A stretch of 64,000 bases of DNA. It comes from Serripes groenlandicus (taxonomy: Eukaryota > Mollusca > Bivalvia > Cardiida > Cardiidae). The stretch is from positions 8,438,798 through 8,502,797 of the forward strand of contig JASEVX010000017.1 of the NCBI GenBank assembly GCA_031761405.1, given 5' to 3'. Positions 1 through 11,059 of this stretch are shown piece after piece; positions within the stretch are counted from its first letter, which is position 1; every line of letters starts with the position of its first letter. The position numbers and the translations under genes were made by a program. The notes below the pieces were generated by a model, which searched no databases, had not been told where the DNA came from, and was given only the letters and a program-made list of their open reading frames with translations.

Positions 1-985
1 AAGTGACATGTGTATAACATATATAATAAAAGATTTAACAAAGTTCGTTGAAAAAACACCCGGCCCATGGGCCTATATGTCACTATATATAAAGGTAATG
101 TCTGTGTACATATATTCATTCATTCTTATCAATGTGTGGTACAAGCAGTCTATATACATATATACATATATATACATATCTATAATTATTTCGACGGTTT
201 CCTGCGAGCATGGCGAACCTGCATCTTGTACAAGATGCAGTTATTGCACCCTCGAACAGAGCCATCTATAATTCTGATGATTTCGTCTTATTTTGAGGAT
301 TTTATTTGAACGGTAATCCGTAACTGTACCGACATAAGTCTAGATACAATTACTGGTCATCAGTGCTACAGGCGCTCAATTATTTTATGTATTTACAAAA
401 GCAAGTCGGCGTAATTGGTATAACCTAATCTTATGAGTAAAGTCATACAATATCAAATTTAAAAATCATAAATGAACGGATCATGTTTATACAGGTATTT
501 GTATCATTCACTACCTATCGCATATGTTTTGAAATAAGTTTTTATGTTGCAACCGCTAATCACGCCCCTTCCTTGAAAGGAGACGTAGAACGGATGCAAA
601 ATAAAACCCGTGTAATAGTTTGATTATTATATCATGTATGTTTGAAAAGCCCTTACCGAAACGAAAAGTAAAGGTCAGATTCACATACAGCCTTCAAATA
701 GAACTTGCAGGCGACATACTCATAATATAACCATGAAGATAGTAATTCAACAGTGAGCAAATTAATCAATCAATTAATCATCCTGCCACTCAACCTAACA
801 ACTAGCGAATGCGAATGTGTAAATAAATGAATGACCGAATGAACGAACGATTGAATGAGTGAAAAACAAGTGAATGAATGCTTGAACAATTGGATGAATC
901 AACTAACCAGTTAACCAACTAATTATTTAATATATCAGCCAACTATTCGCGATCAAACAATAAACTAATTAATCAATCATATATT
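1..985. other. AT-rich DNA, no gene recognised
   Basis: No coding region is supported. It contains a TA/TATATACA microsatellite near 120-190 and, near 820-980, degenerate four-base-period runs of the gaat/aatc type. The short reading frames here have no recognisable protein features. Confidence 0.7.
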
Positions 986-1475
986 TCATCGGTGATTATA
1001 TATCAAACTCCTCCTATGGCTAAACGCTTTTGCAACATATTTACATACCTTTCGCACAAGGTGTTTCATTAAAAAGCACAACTTAAGTTCTGGTGATAGG
1101 GAAACAAATTCGGCTTTTTCAAATATTTCACCGAATACATTTCTGCGTATTTCATTGTAGCAATATCAAACTACGACAAAGTGTGTTTCTGTTTCAGTCT
1201 CCGTCTTATTGCAGAATAAACATGTTCGTGTATCTATCTGTTCCCCAACATAACGACCGGTCTCAATCCTTAGAGGTAAAATGCCACATCTTAGCTGAGC
1301 CAAATATGAGCGTTCGCTTTTTAATAAATTCAGCTTGACATATGTTTCAAGTTGGAAAGTCTTTTTAAACAGATTATAAGTTCGCAGTTTTGGTGATTGT
1401 TGTACATTGGAAGTCCATTGATTGATGAAATAATGTTGTATGCGTTGTTCTGCTATCTCCAATCTAATAAACAGT
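986..1475 (-). pseudogene. LINE ORF2 3' end (zinc-finger-like reverse-transcriptase tail)
   Basis: Reading the minus strand gives a C-terminal fragment of a non-LTR retrotransposon polyprotein. Visible are LAQLRCGILPLRIETGRY and, shortly after, the CxxC pair in TCLFCNKTETETETHF. This arrangement is typical of the cysteine-rich region that follows reverse transcriptase in many invertebrate LINEs. One in-frame TGA interrupts the frame just after HFVVV. The same frame then stays open (YCYNEIRRNVFGEIFEKAEF...) to a stop at 986-988. The upstream reverse transcriptase and endonuclease are absent: the frame closes just above 1475. The copy is 5'-truncated and dead. The clade is not assigned. Confidence 0.75.
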
Positions 1476-1721
1476 CTGTTGAAAAGGAAATATTACTCCA
1501 ACAAACAATAAATGTGAGAAGTAGGTACTCAAATTCCTCTTCTTATTATGATAAAGTTGACATATCACAAGTTGTTAATGGAAACAAATGGCATATTTAA
1601 CTTAATAAATTTGTTTGGATTTGCTGATAGAGAAAAAAAGAGATGTTTTAAATTAAGATAGAAAGAATCAATTCATCAAACATGACAACTTAATAACAGA
1701 TTGTTCTATAATGGGTAAAAA

Positions 1722-1806
1722 TCCTAGGGGGGTATTGTCCCATGGGTGTATTGTCCTATGGGGTTTTGTCCTATGGGGTTTATGTCCCATGGGTGTTTTG
1801 TCCTAC
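1722..1806. repeat. Degenerate ~16 bp tandem repeat
   Basis: Five imperfect copies of a ttgtcctatgggg-type unit follow each other. They are followed by two copies of a gtatgtatgcatcaaa-type unit. The origin is unknown; it could be the terminal repeat region of a decayed transposon. Confidence 0.7.
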
Positions 1807-2085
1807 ACACGAGTGTGTATGTATGCATCAAAATGCATGTATGTATGCATCAAACTTTAATTCTAATTTAATAATTTAGGATTAGATCTAAATCTGAATG
1901 CTTGGAGAGAACGGGCCCAGAAGTTTCATATCCATTTTCAGTGTTTAACCTGGCTTGTTGATACAGATTGACATCTGGTATTTCACTCAATATAATGGAA
2001 GAATCAAGATTAAAAGGAACCCCTTGCTTTACCAGAGAATGTATTGCAGCAGACAGGTAATAAATAGGCTGTTTCATCTCAAAAT

Positions 2086-2290
2086 CCATTCCCTCATACA
2101 GCAAATCTGCAGCAAACGACATAGAATTCCAGTAGACAAAAATTGGAAAATCTATATAAATGATTGTAGAACTTATTAAAAAATTGAAAACATTTTGGGA
2201 AAACAAGACATTGCTTATCATGAGCAATTTCTCCTTTTGCCACAATGTTTTCAAAAAGCGTCGGAAAGCGACAGTATGTGGGAAAGGGTT
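2086..2290 (+). mobile_element. TTM MITE, old copy
   Basis: Diverged copy with a recognisable left end (ccattccctcatac), internal ctgcagc, hairpin core (attgcttatcatgagcaat) and right end (tgtgggaaagggttt). Both TTAA sites have decayed. Confidence 0.65.
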
Positions 2291-2373
2291 TAGAGATGTA
2301 TTTCTATGTTATAGTTAGGAATGAAAATAACAGAATAGATTGATGAAAATGCTGCAAGAACCATAATGTCCTA

Positions 2374-2644
2374 TTAACACTTTGCAACATTACATATATA
2401 GACACTTTCTGATGCCTCTGCAGCAGAAGACTTTTTGAAAACATTATGATTAAAAAAGACATTGCAATTATTCCTTTTTCCAAAATATTTTCGACTCTCT
2501 TCAATAATTAAACTTTCATTTATTGATATTTTCATCAACTTTTGCTATTTGCTTCCAATGTTGTTTAGTCATTATGAGCAATTTCTCCTTTTGCAACAAT
2601 GTTTTCAAAAGTTCCAAGTCATCTGAAGATGGGAAATGGGGAAA
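2374..2644 (-). mobile_element. TTM MITE, old diverged copy
   Basis: The left part reads tatatagacactttctgatgcctctgcagc, as in minus-oriented TTM copies. A second hairpin-like block (attatgagcaatttctcc) lies near 2570. It is probably one or two overlapping decayed copies. Confidence 0.5.
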
Positions 2645-2730
2645 CCTTAATGTGTGTAGTCTTTTGACATTACGAAATAATTCTTATAATAGTCTGTTGT
2701 ATATTAACTGGCTATATAATCTGTGGGCCT

Positions 2731-2963
2731 TTAACCCTTTCCTCATGCGACAATTCTGCAGCAGACGACATTGAACATATTTTTTCAAAAAATAGAAATC
2801 TCTTTAATTGAATGGATAACCTATCACTAAAAGTGGAAAACATTGCGGCAAAATGAGAAATTGCTTGTTTTGAGCAATTTCTTCTTTTGTCACTATGTTT
2901 TCACAAAGTCGCCTGCTGCAGAGGCATCAGAAAGCGTCTATATCATATGAGGTAAAGGGTTAA
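2731..2963 (+). mobile_element. TTM MITE, near full-length
   Basis: TTAA flanks both ends. The element has the ctgcagcagacgac motif, the internal hairpin around ttgcttgttttgagcaa, and the tctatat...gaggtaaaggg right end. It shares its right TTAA with the next copy. Confidence 0.9.
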
Positions 2964-3249
2964 GCCTTTCCCAAATGCAGATTCATTTTGATTCATCTGC
3001 AACAGGCAACATTATACTTTAATTTATAAAAAATGTTTATGATCGGCATCTGCTGCAGATTTTATGTTGGTAAGGGTAAGTTTGTTTGTTTGTTTGTTTG
3101 GAGTTTAACGCCGCTTTCAACAGCTTTGGTCATATCACGGCGGTCAGTGCACCTACCCATGTTTTCCTGGCTTTCCCTCACCAGTACTTACACAACATTC
3201 TTTCGAAGCCACTGACTACTTTCTCACATAGACGGTAAGGGTAAGTAAG
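2960..3249 (+). mobile_element. TTM MITE, old copy split by a SINE
   Basis: The left end cctttcccaaatgcagattc starts at the TTAA shared with the preceding copy. The right end (catctgctgcagattttatgttggtaaggg) is interrupted by an S1 SINE, whose target duplication copies the decayed TTM terminus. Confidence 0.6.
3081..3233 (-). mobile_element. SINE S1, 5'-truncated
   Basis: Starts with a (TTTG)n run, the complement of a CAAA tail, then the S1 body (ggagtttaacgccgctttc...). It lacks the tRNA-like head seen in the full copies near 31 kb and 50 kb. A 12 bp target-site duplication, GGTAAGGGTAAG, flanks it at 3069-3080 and 3234-3245. Confidence 0.88.
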
Positions 3250-3280
3250 GATTATTTCAGGTATACAAAAAGTCAAATGA

Positions 3281-3426
3281 TAATCCTTTCCCTCATACGA
3301 CAATTCTGCAGCAGACGACTTTGAACATATTTTTTCAAAAAATAGGAAATCTCTATAATTGAATGGATAACCTATGACAAAATTTGTTCAAAGTCGGCTG
3401 CTGCAGAACTGTCGTTTGAGGGTTAA
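3281..3426. mobile_element. TTM deletion derivative with two like ends
   Basis: Both termini are of the CGACAATT type (left catacgacaattctgcag, right ctgcagaactgtcgtttgag), and the middle hairpin is missing. This is a symmetrical, foldback-like derivative instead of the usual asymmetric element. Confidence 0.75.
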
Positions 3427-3554
3427 AAGTCTACTGTAAAAACACTGGCTGTGCTGTTTACTCAGGAGAAGGACGTTATGGCATTTCAAGGTTAGGTTAT
3501 AAATGGTATTCCAAAAATAGTCAATAGGATGCTTGGTTGGATAACAACCAAGTG

Positions 3555-3791
3555 TTAACCCTTTCCCTCATATAGACGCTTTCTGACGCGTGACGCCTCT
3601 GCAGCAGACGGATTTTTGAAAACATAATGACAAAAGAAGAAATTGCTCAAAACAAGCAATTTCTCCTTTTGCCACAATGTTTTCCACTTTAAGTTATAGG
3701 TTATCCATTCAATTATAGAGATTTCCCATTATTTGACAAAATATGTTCAAAGATGTCTACTGCAGAATTGTCGTATGAGGGAAAGGGTTAA
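3555..3791 (-). mobile_element. TTM MITE, full-length
   Basis: TTAA lies at both ends, with intact ccctttccctcatatagacgc and tgtcgtatgagggaaaggg termini. A small insertion duplicates gacgcgt near the left end. The right TTAA is shared with the next copy. Confidence 0.93.
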
Positions 3792-4005
3792 CCCTTTCCA
3801 AGATACAACAAATTTGCTGCAGTCTAGTTACAAAACATCTAGGCAAAAGTGTGATCAATCTCAATAATAGAAAGTGTAGTCATTGAATATCGTTGAAAAT
3901 ATTGAGGCAAAAGGAGAAATTGCTCATTATGAGCAAATTCTCCATTTGCCACTTTTAGTTAAAAAACGTCTGCTTCAGCTGCATCAAAATGCATTTTAAC
4001 CAAAT
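3788..4005 (+). mobile_element. TTM MITE, old copy
   Basis: Begins at the shared TTAA (ccctttccaagatacaacaaat). The hairpin core attgctcattatgagcaa is clear. The right end is decayed (cgtctgcttcagctgcatc). Confidence 0.65.
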
Positions 4006-4087
4006 CTGCATGTAAATATTGTTTAAGGTATCAGACCTTTGAAAAACTCAGTTGGAAAACGGAAAATTGTACAAAATAGCTTTTGCA

Positions 4088-4260
4088 AGAAATGAATGAA
4101 TGAATGTATATTGTTTTATGGCGCATCGACAGCTAAGGTCATTTAGCGCGCAATTAAATTTAATTATTCATGATCCCTGGGTAAACAAACCAGTACTAGG
4201 CTAGGAAATGTGCCTTGTCCAAGGGCACTCCACCATGACCGTAGTGCCGCGAGCTTTTGC
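4088..4260 (-). mobile_element. SINE S4, decayed copy
   Basis: Complement of the S4 body: cagtactaggctagg, ccttgtccaagggcactccaccatgacc and ttattcatgatccctgg. The tRNA-like head and the A-rich tail are eroded. Confidence 0.7.
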
Positions 4261-4334
4261 AATATGCAAAATAACTGAGATGACTAACTTCCTGACTTCC
4301 TTCAGCATGTGTCTCTTTCCCTTCTATAGACAAC

Positions 4335-4455
4335 TTAAACCTTTCCCACCTGAAGACACGTTTTGACAAATCAACAACAGAAGATTTGAAAACATTGTGG
4401 CAAAAGAAGTTATTGCTAATTATGAGCAATTTCTCCTTTTGCCACAATGTTTTAA
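4335..4455 (-). mobile_element. TTM MITE, left half
   Basis: TTAA followed by acctttcccacctgaagacac. The hairpin attgctaattatgagcaat and tttgccacaatgtttt follow. The right half is missing. Confidence 0.65.
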
Positions 4456-4574
4456 ATAAATGAACTTAAAGTTTTAATTTCCACAGCCTTTTCGAATCCA
4501 ATTGAAAAATGATATTCGAATTTTGTACATGGTTTGATTTGATTGATAACGCCACTTTTTTAAAAAATTCAGTT

Positions 4575-4795
4575 ATATTATGGTGTTTCCAGGGTAAGTT
4601 ACCTGTACTACTGGTTCATTTATCCTGAAACAAGCCAGTCAGTTGTAATGCTATTCCTGCAACCCTGAGCACTGAGGAGGGCAGCCATTACTACCATATT
4701 TAAAGTCTTTGGTATGACCCAGCCAGAGATAAAACCTGCAACCACCTCCACCGTAGTTGGATGCTCTACCACTACACAACCGACACGGTTGTAGG
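4575..4795 (-). mobile_element. SINE S3, decayed copy
   Basis: The complement of the S3 family is recognisable: gggtaagttacctgtactactgg, then gaggagggcagccattactacc, then tttaaagtctttggtatgaccc. It ends in tRNA-like ctctaccactacacaacc. Confidence 0.75.
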
Positions 4796-5003
4796 CGCTT
4801 TTCTGACACCTCTGCAGCAGACATCTTTTTGAAAGCATGGCAACAGAAGAAGAAATTGCTCAAAACCAGCAATTTCTCCTTTTGTCACCATGTTTTTAAC
4901 TCTATTCAGTAATTATTCTTTCATTTAAAGGGATTTGTTGTGATTTTGCCTTGACGTATTCAAATTCGTCTGCTGCAGATTTGTTGTATGTGAGAAATGG
5001 TTA
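4795..5003 (-). mobile_element. TTM MITE, old copy
   Basis: The left terminus was lost at the SINE junction (ggcgcttttctgacacctctgcagcag remains). The hairpin core is present. The right end ctgctgcagatttgttgtatg...ggttaa belongs to the older subfamily. Confidence 0.7.
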
Positions 5004-5739
5004 ATTGGTTTGAACCCTGATGCATTTTTTAAAAACATTTTTCTACCCCATAAGAATTTTCATTTACAGATATTTTTCTCTTTTTCCAACAATCAAATTT
5101 ATCTAACCAATCGTCTTGATATCTAATTTATTGTTTATGTGTTTGTCTCTTGTTTTGATTGGTTTGATGCCTTTCCCACCTATAGATGCATTTTGAAAAA
5201 AAAAAAAATTCAATTAGCATACCGGCAGGGACATAGATCTTATCTACGTCCCTGATACTGGTAACCAAGAAATGCTGTGATATAACTGAAAAATTGTTGA
5301 AAGCTGTATTATCCACCACGCAAATCAATGAATATGAAAAGGTCACTTAATTACAGGTCTTAATTATTCATGAATCTATGATCAGGTTAGGTTGTTTTGA
5401 ATAAAGATGTAATGTGGAAAGGTTTTTTACCGAGCCTAGCATTCCATACTGAGATGGCTGCCAGATAATAAAAACAAACAATTGGCTTATGTTGCCTATC
5501 TCTCTATCCCGATTGGACAGTAAATGGATCAGAAACAATATAATGATGTGGTCTCAAGTCTGTTTACTGATACAGATTAGTTTTTTGCCATTTCATACCA
5601 TCCACTTTTAAGATCACTGTGGGAAAAGGAGCAGTAGCTGATGATGATCAATTATTTCCTTTCTTACAATAATTTCTACTCTACATGTTGAGAATCTTTT
5701 ATAGTTTCAAGACAATTATTCAAAATTTGTGTGCTGCTG

Positions 5740-5830
5740 ATTTTTGAAAACATAGTGACAAAAGAAGAAATTGCACAAAACGTGCAATTTCTCCTTTTGC
5801 CACAATGTTTTCCACTTTTTGATATTTCAA
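5740..5830 (-). mobile_element. TTM MITE, hairpin core fragment
   Basis: Only the central hairpin (gaaaacatagtgacaaaag...tttgccacaatgttttcc) is clear. A further decayed block lies just upstream, near 5610-5740. Confidence 0.65.
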
Positions 5831-5869
5831 TGATAGTCTGTGTGATGTTTTAGGCCCCTTTCAACATGT

Positions 5870-6065
5870 TCTCAGTGCAATTTACCAGTTTGACTGGTCC
5901 ATATATCCTGACACTATATCTATCATCACAACCCAAGAGAAAGTCATTACCATTACTACCATTTTAAAGTCTTTAGTGAGACCCAGCTGGCATGGGGGCT
6001 CAAACCACCGACGACGTGTCACACCCGAGGCAGTCGCTTTACCACTACACCACCCAGGTGGTCAT
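5870..6065 (-). mobile_element. SINE S3, old copy
   Basis: Complement of S3: taccattttaaagtctttagtgagaccc and the tRNA-like head complement (gctttaccactacaccaccc). The inner B-box complement is mutated. Confidence 0.7.
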
Positions 6066-6234
6066 AGTAGTTTGTATTGAGATTTGTTTTACTGTTAAAG
6101 GTGTCTTCTTTGCTATTAGAGGATTGAAAACAGGCTATATATCAGTCCAGTAGGATCTTCTGCGCCACGTTACTCTCATTATAATCCGTTAGGTTAAGAA
6201 CCCCCTTTTCATCCTTGAAAATAATTTTCACATC

Positions 6235-6464
6235 TTAACCCTTTCCCTCATATAGACGCTTTCTGACGCCTCTGCAGCAGACAGCTTTTTGAAAACATAG
6301 TGACAAAAGAAGAAATTGCGCAAAACGTACAATTTCTCCTTTTACCACAATGTTTTCCACTTTTAGTCATAGGTTATCAATTCAATTATGGAGATTTTCT
6401 ATTTTTTGACAAAATATGTTTAAAGTCGTCTGCTGCAGAATTGTCGTATGAGGGAAAGGGTTAA
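6235..6464 (-). mobile_element. TTM MITE, full-length
   Basis: Both TTAA sites and both termini are intact, with the central hairpin. The right TTAA is shared with the older copy that follows. Confidence 0.93.
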
Positions 6465-6676
6465 CCTTTTGTGGCTGCATCTGATGACATTTGAAATGTA
6501 TATATATAATGGCGAAAGGTGAAATTACTCATCATTTGTCCTTTTCCCAGCATGTTTTCAACTGTATTCAATAACTATACATTCATTTATATATATATAT
6601 ATATCTCATTAGATGAGTCTGGATATGATATTTTCAGGTCATCTGCTGCAGATTTGTTATATGTGGGAAAGGGTTC
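6461..6676 (-). mobile_element. TTM MITE, old copy
   Basis: Begins at the shared TTAA. It has a partial hairpin core, a TA microsatellite in the middle, and the older-subfamily right end catctgctgcagatttgttat...gtgggaaaggg. Confidence 0.65.
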
Positions 6677-6754
6677 AAGACAACTCAAAAACTGTGTCCC
6701 CTACTTCTTCACCCCGTACATTCTGCTATTTGACTGCTTTCCAGCAGACAACCT

Positions 6755-6959
6755 TTAACCCTTTCCCTCATACAACAATTTTGCAGCAGACGACTTTGAA
6801 CATATTTTGTGAAAAAATAGAAAATCTCTATAATTGAATGGATAACCTATGACTATAAGTGGAAAATATTGCGGCAAAAGGACTATTTTGTCACTATGTT
6901 TTCAAAAAGCTGTCTGCTGCAGAGGCATCAGAAAGCGTCTATATGAGGGGAAGGGTTAA
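6755..6959 (+). mobile_element. TTM MITE lacking the hairpin loop
   Basis: TTAA at both ends. The hairpin has been cleanly lost: caaaagg is joined to actattttgtcac, removing most of both arms and the loop. Confidence 0.9.
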
Positions 6960-7029
6960 AAAACATTGGGGTAAAAGGAGGAATCGCTTGTCATTAGTAA
7001 ATTTTCATTTTCTTTGACAATATTTCAAA

Positions 7030-7277
7030 CTTTAATAAAACTTAGCTGCATTGTGTCAGAATAACTGTCTTGAAGATATCGATGCCAAAATCAAATATAG
7101 GTAAGAAACTAGGTCACTAGGCCAAATTGACGAAAAATCTTGTTTACAGTCTAGAGACTGCATTTTTTGCTTCAGCAGCTTGAAACTTTGTCAGAATATT
7201 GCTTTGATGGATATGCTATGAGGTTGGTATATATAACTCAAGGGGAGCCATCAAGTGCCATCAAGATGGCCTTCTTG
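7030..7277 (+). mobile_element. HINE 3' fragment (same family as 33-34.5 kb)
   Basis: Contains aaactaggtcactaggccaaatt and ttgaaactttgtcagaatatt, the repeat unit of the 33-34.5 kb element. It ends in a hairpin (gccatcaagatggc) followed by CTTG and a T-run, the family 3' end. Confidence 0.65.
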
Positions 7278-7529
7278 TTTTTGATATGTTATTGTTTGGT
7301 TTCAAGGCAGGTGAGGGTAACCTGTACGTGGCTTTATGGCTTACCGACATGCAACAAATCTGCAGCATTTTCTCCTCTTGCCACAATGTTTTCCAAATTC
7401 ATCTGCTGTCAGAAAATGTCTGTATGTGGGGGGAAAAGGGTCAATCTATTCCTACATGCAGCAGAGGCATTGGAAACAAAATATATGGGAAAATCACTAT
7501 GAATGAAATTGTAATTTTTGAATACACTT

Positions 7530-7605
7530 GAAAATATTCTGGTAAATGGACACATTGCTCATTATGAGCAATTTCTCCATTTGACACAATGTTTTCAAAA
7601 GAAAT
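7530..7605. mobile_element. TTM MITE, hairpin core fragment
   Basis: Hairpin core cattgctcattatgagcaat with flanking gaaaatatt and caatgttttc arms. More decayed TTM pieces lie at 7340-7500. Confidence 0.6.
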
Positions 7606-7785
7606 GTGGGAATGGAATATAAACTGAAAATGTTCAAATTGTTTAAGCAAATTCCCCATAAAATATGACTTTTCATTTCTCAGCTTCAGACAGCTTTTGA
7701 AAATGATATTATTCACAGTATAAAAAAAGATTTTTCACTATGTTTCCAACTCTTATCATATCTAAATGAAAGTCTTGCAATTATC

Positions 7786-8014
7786 TTAACCCTTTCCCTC
7801 ATATATACGCTTTCTGACGCCTCTGCAGCAGACGGCTTTTCGAAAACACAGTGACAAAAGAAGAAATTGCACAAAATGTGCAATTTCTCCTTTTGCCACA
7901 ATGTTTTCCACTTTTTGTCATAGGTTATCCATTCACTTATTGAGATTTTCTATGTTTTGACAAAATACGTTCAAAGTCGTCTGCTGCAGAATTGTCGTAT
8001 GAGGGAAAGGGATA
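7786..8014 (-). mobile_element. TTM MITE, full-length
   Basis: Left TTAA intact and right TTAA mutated to GATA. Termini and hairpin are well preserved. Confidence 0.92.
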
Positions 8015-8039
8015 CATGTAATAGTCTCCATGCAACAGT

Positions 8040-8500
8040 TCAATTTATATTGACTATACAGGTTAATATTTGATCCCAAGCCAAGGCAGATGGAATATTG
8101 GTTTGGCGTTGTCCATCTGTCCTTCTATCCGTCTGGAGCATGGTTGGATTGACAAGATTAAAAGTTTAAAACTATATGAAAATGTCAGACTGTGAGGCGG
8201 CAAGATTCACTAAGATTGCCTCAAAAACGACAGAGTTACGTCCTCTGGAAATTATATTGTATATGTACTTTATATCATTGTTTATACATGTACCAATATT
8301 ATCTAGACAGGCCATATTGATCATTAAATGTTCATGAAATTTCATCAGAACTTAGATCGCCATCAAATCAAGATCAAACTCTAAATGGGGTCAAGTGGGG
8401 TAAAAAACTAGGTCACAGGGTTAGATTTTAGAAAAACCTCATGGACACTCTAAAAGCCTCATTTTTATTTGTTTGGAACAAACAAATTTAGTTACTGCAA
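8040..8500. other. Possible HINE fragment, otherwise unrecognised
   Basis: Contains ctgtccttctatccgtctgg and aaaaaactaggtcacaggg, motifs shared with the HINE repeat units elsewhere in the window. No clear ends are seen. Confidence 0.35.
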
Positions 8501-8995
8501 TTCTGAAGCCGTTCGTCTTATGGAAAAGTCCATGAATTTCATACGCGTGAAAGTAGTACTCAATACTTGCTCTTACTTTTCAAATGTATCACGATACATG
8601 TATTTGAAATAATGATATATTTATATCGTCTTTGTTTTCTTATGTGGTTCTTATATTCAAAGAGAATTTGGAAATAAAATGAAACATTGTATTTTAAAAC
8701 ATGAACGCGGAGAGATTTATAAATCTCAATGAGTGAACTGCTACAGGGAGAACTATTTCCGATTTAAGCTCCAGATACGGTATTTGAATTTTCAATCACG
8801 CATTGAAAATGTAGATAAAAACAGAATTGAAAATATTTTCTTTGTGCCTTGTCGGCCATATAAATATAGTATAAAGAATTAAAAAGCAAATATGTGCGTC
8901 ATAAAATGCATTTAAAATGAGAGTAACACATTTGCAGAGAAATCGTGATCGTCGAATTCTATTTATAAATACGACGGTATGGGGGGAGGGTCTAA

Positions 8996-9108
8996 AGTGC
9001 GGACGCGATCTGCGGACAAATACATTATAGAGGGAAAATACGGACAAATGCAATATAGAGGGAAAATGCGGACGCTATAGAATATAGAGCAAATCTGCGG
9101 ACGCTATG
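8996..9108. repeat. Degenerate ~30 bp tandem repeat
   Basis: Four imperfect units containing tgcggac and atatagaggg follow each other. One more tgcggac lies near 10250. Confidence 0.6.
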
Positions 9109-9109
9109 A

Positions 9110-10436
9110 TTTGTTGTAAAAAATGTTTGATTAAAGATGGGCAAATGTGTATAATTTGTTAACATATGATCATATCCGGGGTTTTCTTTTTAAATATATA
9201 ATGTGTTTGATTGCTTTTATCAGTGATATAGATAACCCAAAAATCGAGATCATGCTGAAATGGAATCTCTTTGTAAAGTATTTTAACGACTTTCCTCTTT
9301 ATATCATATCTATAGATATCAATAACGAGAATTGATGGATTGATTTTCCGACAAGTAAATGTCTTTTGACGCATCTGCAGCGGACGAAATTTGAAAACAT
9401 TGCAAGAATAGAATAGGTTGCTAGTAACTAGCCATAGGTTTTGCTTCAATTATATCCTCTCCTTTACAATCGATTGAAGGGTCATGGGTTCTAGTTATTG
9501 TTTGGCCTCTTCATTTTCTACTTTGTAACTTTCAATAGTTGTTCCATGTGCCATACTACGAGGCAAATGATCCATGCAACATTCTATGCTGTAGGGTACT
9601 TGGAAGGGGCAGAACAATTTATATAACAAATAAACAATAAGTATATATATATATACAACACTGTTTCTAGTAATTATATATATATACAACAATAATACTA
9701 ATCTATAACAAATAAGTTAAATGGTTTTTTCTTGCTGTGTAAACAGTAAAAAGCAACATATATTGAAAACATTGTGGGAAAAGGAGAATTTGCTTATTTA
9801 AACAATTTCTTAATTCCCATAACCTTTCTTTACCGTGGTATAAACCAAATTTGTATTTGAAGGCTGTTATAAGTAAATAAATTAAATGTTGCAAATTTAA
9901 TCACATATCTTATCATTATAATAGCCAAATAATTAACAAAAGTTACAATTAAAGTTCCGCATCTGTTGTCAACATATCCACAGGTGCATTAACACAAGAT
10001 TTGTGAAACCAACTGTGCATATATCACATTGTACCATGACGGTATCGACACATCCCGGCAAGTTACAAATACATAAATGTATATGATAGGTTTATTGGGA
10101 AAAGGGGTTACATTTATAATTTGTTTGGAATGACACTCGTACACAATGGTAATTAACAGTGAATGGTCACGCATCCTTAATTAATTTGGCAAGCTTAAAC
10201 ACCCTTTAAAGGAAACAGCGGCCAGCTTAGGTGTATACTGTAGAGTAAAATGCGGACGGCAAAGGTATTGGTTTTCTCTGGAGCATTTAATCCTTTTATA
10301 ATGAAAATGAATTTAAAAGCCTCTGAAGTCTGAAGCATGTTTCTTTTAAAGTGCTCATATAAATATTAGTACTGCCTTTTTCCACAATATTTTCTACATG
10401 ATTTCAATTACTCTTTCATTTGGATAGATGTTTCTT
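9110..10436. other. AT-rich DNA, no gene recognised
   Basis: Contains decayed TTM pieces (9350-9450, 9770-9830, 10370-10436), with gacgcatctgcagcggacg visible in the first. TA microsatellites lie near 9640-9690. No coding or RNA gene is supported. Confidence 0.65.
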
Positions 10437-11040
10437 TTTTTAGCTCACCTGAGCACGAAATGCTGAAAGTTAGTTATTGTGATCTCGTTTTCTTTTACCA
10501 AACTGATTGGCAGATTTTCAAATTATTTTAAAGAAGTGTTCCTTGGCCGCCAGGGAGCGGGACTTTTTTGCCTTATATGGCTATAGTGTAAACTCAAAAA
10601 AATCTTCTCCTCCAAAAGTGTCAAGCCGATTTTCAAATAATGTTGTAGAAATGTTCCTAGGGTGACCCTCTATCAGATTCCTTCCAGCCAAGTTGATTGG
10701 TCGAAAAACATGGCCGCCAGCGGGCGGGGCTTTTTTGCCTAATATGGCTATAGTAAAAACTTGAAAAATCTTCTCCTCCGAAAGTGTTTGGCCAATTTTC
10801 AATTCTTTTTGTAGAAATGTTCATTGGGAGACCATCTATCAGATTCCTCCAAGCCATGTTGATTGGTCGAAAAACATGGCCACCAGGGGGCAGGGCTATT
10901 TGGCCTTATATGGCTATAGTGAAAACTTGAAAAATCTCTTGTTAAGCAGGAAGCTTTTGAGTAAGATTTTAGAAAACCCTTGGTCAATTGTGATTTTTTT
11001 TGTAACAAAAATTGGTAAATACTTAAATGAGTGAGTCGGG
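10437..11040 (+). mobile_element. HINE with ~170 bp tandem units
   Basis: A T-run then AGCTCACCTGAGC marks the 5' end. Three tandem units follow, each with gccgattttcaaataat, tgaccctctatcagattcctt and aaaaacatggccgcc. No 3' hairpin end was found, so it is probably truncated. The same units recur at 14.4 kb and 28.5-29.9 kb. Confidence 0.75.
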
Positions 11041-11059
11041 GCCATAATGGTTATCCATT

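Noticed and set aside
7167..7531. Overlapping plus-strand frames of 111 and 81 codons
   Set aside because: They run through a HINE 3' end and decayed MITE sequence and have no domain.
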